A stretch of DNA of 64,000 nt from Chimonanthus salicifolius (taxonomy: Eukaryota > Streptophyta > Magnoliopsida > Laurales > Calycanthaceae). Positions 1 through 8,790 of this stretch are shown here, one piece after another. The number at the start of each line of letters is the position of its first letter. Position 1 is the stretch's first letter. The notes beneath the pieces are model-generated. The model did no database searches. It saw only the letters and a list, made by a program, of their open reading frames with translations, and was not told the DNA's origin. Both the position numbers and the translations under genes were made by a program. The DNA lies in assembly GCA_013350335.1 (NCBI GenBank), contig CM023540.1, forward strand, positions 45,739,222-45,803,221, in the 5' to 3' direction.

Positions 1-511
1 GGAACCCTAAGATAATAAACGAACCATGTTGGCTGTTTTTCTCAAATTCAAAATGGCAGATAGTTCACTTGACATGCAGAATGATTAAAATTGGAATTTG
101 GCATGTGAGGTATGTAAGCTTGAATTTCTCTTTTGTATGATTTTCGAATATAGAAGAAAAAAGAATAACTTGAGTTCATGTGCATATCTGTATTCTTAAG
201 TATGTCCTATTTCAAGGGAGTTGTGCTTGTTATGTATCCAACTTGTGCGGATTAGAAGGTTTATACATGTCTCAAAGATTATTCAGTTGAGACGCCTGAA
301 TAACTTGGTCCTCAAAACAGAAAAACAAAAAGTAGTTGTGATTGTTTATCGTGCCATCATTTAGATGTGTCTGCCCAAAACTGTAAACCAAAGTTTCTGA
401 TTTCATCTTCACTATCTAGGTCCCATTATAGTATGTACAATGTCATTGTCTTTAAATATGGATTCCGTTGTAGTTTTATTTTTTTAATTATTTTTTATTC
501 TTGTTTTGCAG
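1..511 (+). other. Intron of receptor kinase gene (partial)
   Basis: AT-rich sequence with no convincing reading frame. It ends in a T-rich tract and an AG at 510-511, directly before the kinase exon. It is read as the last intron of the receptor kinase gene, whose upstream exons lie outside the window. Confidence 0.8.
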
Positions 512-888
512 AATATGGATACACAATGAATATAACAGAAAAGAGTGATGTCTACAGCTATGGAGTAGTCCTGTTAGAGATCCTCAGTGGCCGCAGTGCG
601 GTTGAGCCTCAGGTTGGTGACGGGCTTCACATAGTTGAGTGGGTAAAGAAGAAGATGGCAACCCTTGAGCCCGCTGTTAACGTGTTGGACTCAAGACTCC
701 AAGGTTTACCTGACCAGATGATTCAAGAAATGCTTCAGACACTTGGGATCGCAATGTTTTGTGTGAACTCGTTGCCTGCAGAGCGACCCACCATGAAGGA
801 AGTGGTGACATTGTTAAAGGAAGTGAAGAGTCCTGAAGAGTGGGGGATGACTTCACAGCCCCTTCTGAAGCCGGTGAACCAGAATTGA
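512..888 (+). CDS. LRR receptor-like kinase, last exon
   Basis: This exon encodes the C-terminal part of a plant Ser/Thr receptor kinase, which acts at the plasma membrane. It has subdomain IX (SDVYSYGVVLLEILSGR), then the subdomain X/XI region and the conserved RPTMKEVV, and ends in a tail with QPLLKP and a TGA at 886-888. The intron is phase 1: the E of the first EYGY is split by the acceptor AG at 510-511. Upstream lobes and the LRR ectodomain are off the left edge. The insert between subdomains IX and XI and the tail resemble the LRR subfamily XI group containing Arabidopsis At1g34110 (the RGI/RGF-receptor clade); that assignment is from family knowledge and not proven here. No frameshift or stop is seen in the exon. 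Confidence 0.93.
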
Positions 889-1130
889 AGGATTTAATTT
901 TCTTTTAGCTTTTTCATTATCTTCTAATTTCTTTTTTTTTCCTGCTTTCTGCAAATGCTCAGAATGTTTCTTACCCTTTTGCTTCCAGATGAAAATTGAA
1001 ATGGTGGGAAGTTGGAAGGAAGCTTTGGATTTGTATGGCTTGCCTCGGATGTGTTGTACAGTTTCAGTAAATGAGGTTCATTAGGAAATCCATCTTGCCT
1101 TCTTTTTTTATTAGGTTTAAAAATTGGCCG
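889..1130 (+). other. Probable 3' UTR of receptor kinase
   Basis: T-rich sequence directly behind the TGA with no open frame. It continues until an inverted-repeat element begins. The polyadenylation site cannot be fixed by eye. Confidence 0.5.
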
Positions 1131-1136
1131 ATTCAT

Positions 1137-1485
1137 CTCAGGTTTTTGAACCTGATATGTATCGGCCGTTATGGCCGGTATATCGGTCGATATTATTAGA
1201 TATTGATTTTTAAAAAAAAAAAAAATCAGTTGTGGACCCAAGCCGATATTGGCCCGATATGGTTCGATATCTTCTAATATTTTTCGATTTCAATTTTTTT
1301 CCTTAAATCAAGGTTTTTTAATTTTATTATTATTATTATTCAAAAAGATAAAAAAAATAAAAAAATAACAGAAATTAAAAAAAAAAAAATAGAATGGAGG
1401 AGATAGAATGATGTCAGCAGATATCTCGGCCGCTATATGATATCCGAGATATCGGCCAATATGACCGATATCATTCAAATCCGAT
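1137..1485. mobile_element. MITE-like element rich in GATATCGGCC
   Basis: Both ends carry repeated GATAT/CGGCC motifs in opposite orientation, forming imperfect inverted arms around an A/T-rich core with two long A tracts. The layout suggests a non-autonomous DNA transposon. No clean target duplication was found, so the boundaries are approximate. A similar GATATATCG/ATCGGC run recurs near 61180-61240. Confidence 0.5.
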
Positions 1486-1499
1486 TTTTTTACCGCTGG

Positions 1500-2200
1500 C
1501 CACAAGTGATCTTAATCTCCACAAGGTGCAAAAGAAAAACTCGAGTGTGTTGATTTTGGACAATAACTGAGGGACACTTGAGTAACTTATAAAAATTATC
1601 ATAAAGCCACGTGTGTTTCACACTGACACTTGTTGTAAGTTTGTGTGGTTTTGGCACCTTTCCTAAATGTCTCTCAGCTATATAGGCCTAATTTTTTGAA
1701 GAGACCATCATAATCACCACTCAATGACTCCCTCACCACAAAGAAATCACTCTCCTTAGTTATATATCTTGACATGTACAAATTGAGATATTTAGATATA
1801 CTCCAAAGATTAATCAAATAGGACATCTGAAAAATTCAAGTAAGACACTTGAATATCTTTTTCTTTATGAAAACAATCACCATTCAATAGGCTACATATA
1901 TTAATGATGACCCCCTTAGTGTGAAAATGGAATGTATTCATCTCTGGACTCCCATCTTTCAACTAATGACCTAATAAGTGACCAATCATATGTCATTTCA
2001 TCTAATTTGGAGAAGTGTTAAAGGCCACTCTTCTCTATATTATGTTTCATGTGCTCAAACAGTTTCCATTTATTGCTATCCATTTTATGCTCTAGATATT
2101 TCACCATTGGGGGAGATTACAAGAAAAAAATGAGGGTAAAAATGCTTCGCATAATCAAATTAATCATTTTGATATATTTTTTTAAAAATTTACAGTGTGG
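1500..2200. other. Intergenic, nothing recognised
   Basis: AT-rich DNA with stops in all frames. No gene, RNA or repeat structure was recognised. Confidence 0.5.
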
Positions 2201-2212
2201 AAAACTATAGGA

Positions 2213-2322
2213 TATCCTGCAGAAAACCCCCACGGATGAGCCACTATCCCTAGAGCACACCAAGATTAGGGGCTCGAACCCACAACCTCTCGCTATCTAT
2301 CTACTGTCCGACAAGTGGTTTT
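2213..2322 (-). mobile_element. tRNA-derived SINE-like fragment
   Basis: On the minus strand a Pol III B-box match GGTTCGAGCC lies at 2271-2280, with a tRNA-like stretch 5' of it. No acceptor-stem pairing fits a functional tRNA. It looks like the tRNA-related head of a SINE or a decayed tRNA. Limits are approximate. Confidence 0.4.
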
Positions 2323-2439
2323 CTTGATCATACAATAGACAATCGCCAATAGCGCCATGTAGCATTTCTTCATTATATCTAATTTAAAAATTATAGATTT
2401 CAATTCAAATAAATTGGATAAAATGCCCTTGAAATCACA

Positions 2440-2790
2440 TTCAAATTAAATTTAAAACCATAGGTCTGAATCCCCACATTAGGAACATGTAGAAAAAAAA
2501 AATCTAAATCATAAACCTTTACCCACAGATAGCTGCGTTTAGATGGGGGTAATGGAGGGCAACTCCCCATTATCTTTGTTTGGTAGGGGTAGAAGTAAAA
2601 AATCAAAAAGCCCTTTTCAAGTAAGAGGTATTCATAATAATAAAGATAACTCCTATTCAAAGGTAATCCAGATAACCTTTGTAAAATTTACCCCTTATCC
2701 AAACACAATAAACTCTAAATACAGAAAAAAAAAAGTCCATCAAAGTTTAGGTTGATTTTGCAGCAATGAAAATCAATAATTAAAGTTAGA
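2440..2790 (+). repeat. Dispersed duplication, copy A
   Basis: The sequence reading AAAACCATAGGTCTGAA..., a long A run and CATAAACC, then TAAACTCTAAATACAG and a block ending GCAATGAAAATCAATA recurs in the same order at 3607-3730 plus 5291-5370. Copy A is interrupted by a MITE that copy B lacks. Copy B is interrupted by a LINE that copy A lacks. Confidence 0.7.
2531..2709. mobile_element. Short MITE with ~20-bp TIRs
   Basis: It starts near TGCGTTTAGATGGGGGTAA and ends near TTACCCCTTATCCAAACACA; these are imperfect inverted repeats of each other. The same unit is absent from duplicate copy B, an empty-site argument for insertion. No coding capacity. Confidence 0.6.
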
Positions 2791-3327
2791 AAAATAGCTT
2801 TGAATAAAATAAGAGGATCATATGAAAAGTCATTTTCTATCATTGGCAGGGCTATTCTTTAAAGCTGACAAGAACAAATTCAGGATTTAGAACTCATCTA
2901 TTGACTGAAAATGACAACTCATTTTTAAGATTCTTTGGGTCCTCCGGAGTTTCAATTCAATCTTTTTGAACATTGACAAGGACATTGATAGTCATTGATG
3001 GGATGTATTTCTGTGGCAAGTATCCTAGAGTTTTATTTTGTGCATCTGCTCTTGATGAAGACAATGGTTTAGTCATGATTGCATATGTGATAGCCGAATT
3101 TGAGGGTGGATAGAGTTGGAAGTGGTTTCTAGCTGAATTGCATGTTACCATTGATAGTATAAATGAATTGGTCATGATTTCAAATTGGCATCTTATGTTG
3201 CAAATATGTGTTTCTAATACGTTTCTAGATTGCAATAATTATTTTTCTGCACGACATATTGTTGACAACTTTTATGTGGCTTTCAAAGAAGGGACACATT
3301 TTGAAAGTTCTAGAAAATTAAATATTT
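2791..3327. other. Intergenic, nothing recognised
   Basis: Short frames exist on both strands but none shows a recognisable motif. There is no clear repeat structure. Confidence 0.4.
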
Positions 3328-3606
3328 AGGTTGTATTTGGATGAGGGGTAAATTGTGCAGGGGTTACTCGAGATTACCCTTGACTAGGGGTTACCCTAGT
3401 ATCATAAATATCCCTTACTTTTGGAAAGGATTTTCAAAAGAGGGAGATAAGGGGTAAAAAGTTGATTTTTTACCCCTACCCCTTAGGTTGCATTTGGAAG
3501 GGGGTAAATGGGGATAACCCCCCATTACCCCTGTTTGTTAACTAAGGGGGATCTTTTTACCCCTCCATCTCAACATTTGAAAACCCTTTTCAAAGGAGGG
3601 GTAACT
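3328..3606. mobile_element. MITE fragments of the 2531 family
   Basis: Two adjoining pieces begin with GTTGTATTTGGATGAGGGG (3333) and GTTGCATTTGGAAGGGGG (about 3485). Both carry the ACCCC/GGGGT-rich ends and TTTTCAAA(A)G core of the MITE at 2531. They look like a tandem or nested pair with incomplete ends. Confidence 0.5.
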
Positions 3607-3760
3607 TTAAAACCATATGTCTGAACCCACATTTGGAACATGTAGGAAAAAAAAAAGGTAAATCATAAACCCTTTACCCACATACAAGGGACATGTATAC
3701 AAGGGACATGTACAACATAAACTCTAAATACAGGGCTTGGGATAGGGAGATTAGGGAGTT

Positions 3761-3964
3761 TGTGAAAATTAGAGATGAGATTGTGGTATCTCCCCTTGTG
3801 TATTAAGGAGAGACCATCGGTTTTATTATATAGAGAAAAGGGAATTACATATATGGAAAGTAAATCAAATAAAATAGAAAAAGTCCTAAATGGAGAAATA
3901 CAATTTATAGGAGATCTAAATATATCTTAAGATAAATCTAATTATATTTTAATAGATTCTAACA
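3761..3964 (+). repeat. 5' LTR of element 3761-5092
   Basis: TG...CA bounded; matches 4957-5092 except for a ~68-bp segment present only here. Confidence 0.85.
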
Positions 3965-4080
3965 CGCCCCACAAGCTGAAGCGTGTATGGAAAAGAACGC
4001 GAAGCTTGGAAATCTTCTAAAGTTGACATGAACATCGAAATCTGGCACACTGACTGACCAGAGAAGAGATGAACGTGCAT

Positions 4081-4216
4081 CACACTGACTGACTGCAATG
4101 ATGAATTGACAACACACTGATTGGCTGCAATGTTGAATGCGTAGCACATTGACTGATTGCTTAGATGAATGGGCAGCACATTGACTAGCTGCAAATTGGC
4201 AACACACTGATTGGTT
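4081..4216 (+). repeat. ~32-bp tandem repeats, ACTGATTGGCTGC type
   Basis: About four and a half degenerate units, each starting CACACTGA or CACATTGA and containing GGCTGC or a variant. Spacing is 32, 32, 32 and about 26 bp. The array lies in the leader of the non-autonomous LTR element. Related units occur at about 43375-43470 in the larger relative. Confidence 0.7.
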
Positions 4217-4840
4217 GCGAACTAATAGGCGGCAAACAGATTTGACGGCCTAAAAAAAGTTTTTTTTTTAATTTTTTGTTTTCATTTTGATTGTGTTGTA
4301 TGAGTACCCGAAACAATAGTCTCACAAAAGCACTGAAAAACATGGTCTAATGGACCATCAAAGAGAAAGAGAGGGGTTTCTTTTACCAAAAGAGGAACTT
4401 TTCTATTTATAGGACAGAGGTCCAAAATGAGGTTGCTGGTCTTCTTCTTTGGTCTACTCTATCTTTTTTATTGGTTTTCTCATACCAGGACCATCGACCC
4501 ATTGTTGCTGGAGAAGAAGTATTTCTGAGGTGGGCTGTATGGTAACTAGGAAAACTCCTTTGCTCTCGCATCTGAGAGCGATGGCAACAAAGATCTAAGT
4601 TTTGGAGAAAAAGGGTAGATCTGAGTGATATGAAAGAGAAGGGTTCTTGATGAGATGATAGAAGCTGGCTCTTCGACGCGGCGGGAGAGGCAAAAATCGA
4701 GATGGAAAGCCTCTGGGAGATGCCTGATTTGGGAGAAAACTGGAGAAGCAGTAGAAACTGCAGATGGGAGATGCCTTTATTTTTATTTTATTTTTGCTTT
4801 GAAGCAAGGATGGGACGGGAGGGAAGTAGTGAATCGTTCC

Positions 4841-4875
4841 TCCCTCTGCCGGTTCTATCTTCTCTGGCAGAGGGA
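4841..4875 (+). other. Conserved stem-loop near 3' LTR
   Basis: TCCCTCTGCC at 4841-4850 pairs with GGCAGAGGGA at 4866-4875 around a 15-nt loop. The identical 10-bp stem recurs at 49103-49136 in the related element although surrounding sequence differs. This suggests a retained RNA structure (packaging, dimerisation or 3'-end function are guesses). Confidence 0.6.
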
Positions 4876-4956
4876 GATAAGGCTTGTGTAATGAAGGGTC
4901 ACTCAGAATAGGCTTAGAAAAAAAAATTCAAGGGATCGATGTCTGGTCCTGTACCA

Positions 4957-5092
4957 TGTGAAAATTAGAGATGAGATTGTGGTATCTCTCCTTATGTATT
5001 AAGGAGAGACCATCGATTTTATTATATACAATTTATAGAAAATCTAAATATATCTTAAGATAAATCTAATTATATCTTAATAGATACTAACA
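4957..5092 (+). repeat. 3' LTR of element 3761-5092
   Basis: Shortened copy of the 5' LTR, followed by the GAGTT target duplication. Confidence 0.85.
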
Positions 5093-5370
5093 GAGTTGGT
5101 TTGGAGGAAAGATGTATCCTTTGTCAAAATCAACTGAATAATAAGTGAAATGACAGATTATTTTATTAAGTTTGAAGTCACCCCATCCTAGAGCTTTCCT
5201 ACTATGAGCCTGGAGAACTTCTTGCTTTTACTTTTATTGTATTTTCAGTTAGACCTTTTCTTTTCATCTTTGTATTCGTTATTGCTTAAAAACATAAACT
5301 CTAAATATAGAACAAAATGTCATCAAAATTTGGGTTGATTTTTATAGCAATGAAAATCAATACTCCCTTT

Positions 5371-6087
5371 TCATGGTAAACCTCTTTTCCCTTTTTCATG
5401 GAAATCAACTATTTCCTTGAAAAACAAGCATTTTTATGCAAATCAACCATTTCCATGAAAAAACAATGGAAATTAAAAACAAGAAAGAAGATTGAACTTT
5501 ACATGTAGTGAGATAATAAGATGGAGAACGAAGGAAGAGAGGATGTTGGAGTAACGATGAAAGGAAACCGGAGAAGGAGCAAAAAATAGAGATTTGACGC
5601 TGTGCCTTGCAGATTTGCAACTCTAAGGGGAATGTAGCAAGTGCTGGGTGTTGAGAGGGTCTAATAAAAATGGTTATCCGTTGATGTTTTTGGTAATTGC
5701 CGTCTAAAAGTTAGAACTTACCAGAAAAAAAAATGTTTTTTTAGTAACCGTAAAAATATATTAATAATTTTCTTAGAATTAATACGTTTTATTAAATTCA
5801 TATAATATAAAAAAAATTATGAAATATAATTATTAAATAATATTCATCAATTAAAAAATAATAATATATCTTATAATAATTTTTTAAAAATTTTATAGAT
5901 TCTTTTTAATAATTATAATTTTAAAGAAACACTTGCATTCTAACAAAAAAAAAGAAGGATAAAGAAAAAATATTTTTTACATCTATATTATGAAGGATAA
6001 TATTCATCAATACATCTTTTCATAATTTGTTCAAAGTGAAATATATAACATATATATTTTTCTTCTTGCCTTCCTCTCCATGCTTCA
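5371..6087. other. AT-rich intergenic DNA
   Basis: Very AT-rich, especially 5700-6060, with no supported gene. It may include the promoter of the broken ORF at 6088, but no TATA box can be singled out. Confidence 0.5.
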
Positions 6088-6743
6088 ATGGGCCCAAAAA
6101 AACCTCCTTCTGTTCACAAGAAACCTCCTCACCCTCCAGATCCCTTCCTTAACCCCTCTAAAGACCTGAAATATCAGGCTAAGTGCCTAGAACTTACCCT
6201 GTTGTCGGAGTTCTGGTCCAACAATGTTACGATTAACGCCATTGCTGACGCCATCATGAGGGGTGTCGAAATCCCCCTCGCAGCTCAAAAAGAGCTCATC
6301 TCTGCTGCCAAAGCCAAGATCTACAACGAAAAGGTCGAAAATTTCAAGAGGACATTGGCCAAATGCTCTGACGAAGAAGATGGGTCAAGCTAATTGCAGA
6401 CTACATTTGTACGAAAAAGCAGGAGCTCATTCCACCCACAATCCCGCAAAAGCTCCTTCTCCTAGGTGCAGGCAGAGCCTCCCTTTACAAAAGGCATAGA
6501 CCTTCAGACGCCTTTGTTGATAGTGAGATCCTTGGCACCCCTACATTTCAGAACAACTATGCCTTTAACCTCCATTCCTTCTATGCTACAAGTAAGGAGG
6601 AAAATGTTAAGATAATCGCTTCTGCCCTTACATTAATGGCAATGGTGATGCTATCCCTGTTTGATGAACACTGTAAAATTGTCATTTTACCCTTTAATAT
6701 TAGATTAGTTAGTCTTTATTTTGTAAATATTAGATATGTTTAA
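6088..6743 (+). pseudogene. Unrecognised broken ORF, GC-richer island
   Basis: An ATG at 6088 opens a 101-codon frame ending at 6393. From about 6384 a second frame, shifted by two bases, stays open to a stop at 6741-6743, and its composition continues that of the first. The two together look like one protein of roughly 200 residues with a single frameshift near 6375-6390. The first part is Pro/Lys-rich at its N-terminus and then helical in composition; the second has a hydrophobic stretch near its end. Codon use and GC content are clearly unlike the AT-rich flanks. I do not recognise the family. A retroelement gag, an old endogenous viral structural protein or a dead host gene are all possible. 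Confidence 0.5.
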
Positions 6744-7373
6744 TGTTGTTTTTGAGCTTTGCAGTATATTCTGAAAAATACAAAAAATTGGAATAAAAAT
6801 TGAAGAAAATTGCAGAAAGTGGGCCACAATGTCAAATTTGGAAAGTTTGTAATTTTTATCACCTAATTTTAGGATTTATTGTAAAATATTGTAATTCAAG
6901 TCCATTATGAGAATTTGAATTATGATAATCATTTTTTAGATTTTAATTGTAAATGTGGTAAAAATTTACAACATAATGGACTCATTAATCCAAGCCTGTA
7001 GTCAAAAGTTCACAAGCCAAAGCCCATCAAGAAGTCTATGATTGAAGCCCAATAAAGGTTAAGAAATGAAGAATATGAAACAATTCAGAGAGATATGAAG
7101 TCCACATGAAAAAATCCATGGCCAACTTTGAGTCCAATCCCACTTGATCCACATGTGTGGCCGATCCATGCGTCCATATATCATTGGAAATTTGAAATGT
7201 TGGCTACAGATGTAAGTTCCCCAAACCTCTGTCCATATTCACGTGTAAACAACCAGCACTCTGCCTGTACCAAAGAGTAGGATACTCAAAGCATTCAAAG
7301 TGGTGGTGTAATGACTGAGGAAAAATCCCAATTGCTGACAATTTAAAGCTACAAAAGCTAATGGGGAATTGTG
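6744..7373. other. Intergenic, possible LTR remnant
   Basis: AT-rich at first, then a mixed stretch with no open frame. TGTAAAATTGTCATTTTACC near 6671 could be an LTR start, but no partner copy was found. Confidence 0.3.
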
Positions 7374-7378
7374 CTTAA

Positions 7379-7806
7379 TGTTGGATTTATGGCTCAAAGC
7401 CTTATTTGGGCCTAAGTTGTCTAATGGGCCCTGGCCCAGGTCCAGTGGGCCCAATCTATTGTAAGCTACACTATTTAAGTTCTCTTTGTCTTAGGGTTTC
7501 TTGGGTGGAGCCTAAGGAAGCCATCCCAGCTCTAAGGGAGAGTTGTGAGGAGTGAGAGTGTAGTGAGGAAAATAGAGAGAGGGACGATGGAAGATACTGA
7601 AAGATTTGGGTCAGGGATTCCTGAATGGCGTTGACATAAATCTTGTATCTCGTATTTCTTCTTTATAGATAAGATCTACACTCTCCCGTGGACGTAGGCC
7701 AAGGTTGGGCCGAACCACGTATATCCTGTGTTCTTCGTGTTCTTGCTTGTGTCTGTGTTTGATCTGTGATTTTGTGGTGAATGTGGGTTGGATCTAATCT
7801 CTAACA
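7379..7806 (+). repeat. 5' LTR of element 7379-14486
   Basis: 428 bp, TGTTGG...CTAACA, with a TATTTAAG promoter-like site near 7470. It is diverged from the 3' LTR by several indels. Confidence 0.85.
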
Positions 7807-7946
7807 AATTGATATTTGTAACGCCCCGCCCCTTTGTACAGCCTAAACGGGTCGTGACCCGCTTAATTGCAAGCTGAACAGGCATCACCCAACGCAACAA
7901 CGCATCTAACGGATCTTATATCACAGATTTGTGGCTAGGGGAAATG

Positions 7947-7949
<3 letters not shown>

Positions 7950-8034
<85 letters not shown>
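7950..8034. repeat. (AT)n microsatellite
   Basis: About 42 uninterrupted AT units within the solo LTR. It is absent from the corresponding place in the other two copies. Confidence 0.95.
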
Positions 8035-8037
<3 letters not shown>

Positions 8038-8579
8038 GATTATAAATAAAATAATTAAAGCCATCAAATATTTCATGCCCCATCTTAATGCATCGTACGA
8101 ATTCTGACATCATCCACAATGTAAAATAAATAACATTTATTATCAACATCACATTTAATCTCACTACTCACATCCCATTTCATAAAATAAAATAAGATCA
8201 ATATCCTCAAAGTTCTCAATTATTTCAAGTTAACCAATCGAAACTCTCAAAATAAGTAATATCAAATAAAATAAATTCAATCACATGAATCCACAACTAT
8301 ATTAAGAAATTAAATATTCATCCTTGACAGTCTTTAAACATCAGTGCTCTCCTCCAATCCTAAGTCTAGAGGATTACCTGCATTTGTAAGGGTGTGAGCT
8401 CCAAGCCCAGTGAAGGAATACAATAATTCATACCCAACATAATATCATTATTATTCTCTATAAATATGAACTTAAAATATAATTAAATAATATGCTTTTA
8501 ATAACTTATGCATTATGCCATGCAATGCACAATGCAATGTTCAATGTCTTATTCCTCCACAATACACCCACTGTATTTG

Positions 8580-8790
8580 GTGGCCATCCCACCGAAGCGA
8601 GGCCCATAACTTACCACTGTGTGGTACTTCCCATATCAAATGAGGCATGTAAAACACAACTACCACCAAATATCAGTCTTCATGCTCTTTATGGCCTAAG
8701 AACCAAACCTACCACATGAGTGGTACTTCTCATTAAAAGCCAGGCATGAAACTACCACCGTCGTGGTCATCATGAAAGATCACGGCCAAC
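8580..8790. repeat. Degenerate ~60-bp repeats in solo LTR
   Basis: Repeated GGTGG(C/T)...ACCACC segments alternating with GAGGC or GAGGCATG phrases. The same block occurs at about 45460-45640 in copy 3 and 24600-24800 in copy 2, so it is an ancestral part of this LTR family. Confidence 0.5.

Larger units (their letters stand above)
3761..5092 (+). mobile_element. Small non-autonomous LTR retrotransposon
   Basis: Two direct LTRs begin TGTGAAAATTAGAGATGAG and end CTAACA. They are 3761-3964 (204 bp) and 4957-5092 (136 bp, lacking about 68 internal bp). The 5-bp target duplication GAGTT flanks the element (3756-3760 and 5093-5097). The internal 992 bp encode no gag or pol. The sequence after the 5' LTR is CGCCCCACAAGCTGAAGCG, not a standard initiator-Met primer site. 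It shares this leader, the ACTGATTGGCTGC repeats and a 3' stem-loop with the larger element at 43072-49389, so both belong to one family. Confidence 0.85.
3731..5290 (+). mobile_element. 5'-truncated LINE carrying nested LTR element
   Basis: The LINE body is only about 230 bp (3731-3760 plus 5098-5290). It ends in a T-rich 3' UTR of the type seen in the other LINEs here (TTAGACC...TTTTC...TTTGTAT) and an A-rich terminus. A perfect 17-bp target-site duplication flanks it, as expected for target-primed reverse transcription. Its middle was later split by the LTR element at 3761-5092. Confidence 0.7.
3607..5370 (+). repeat. Dispersed duplication, copy B (interrupted)
   Basis: Matches copy A (2440-2790) at 3607-3730 and 5291-5370. 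The 3731-5290 interval is a LINE insertion that duplicated the 17-bp AACATAAACTCTAAATA at both edges (3714-3730 and 5291-5307). It also has a local tandem repeat of ACAAGGGACATGTA at 3685-3715, where copy A carries its MITE. Confidence 0.65.

Noticed and set aside
2271..2280. Functional tRNA gene
   Set aside because: Only the B-box is convincing; no acceptor stem or anticodon arm can be drawn. The same holds for 55500-55553.
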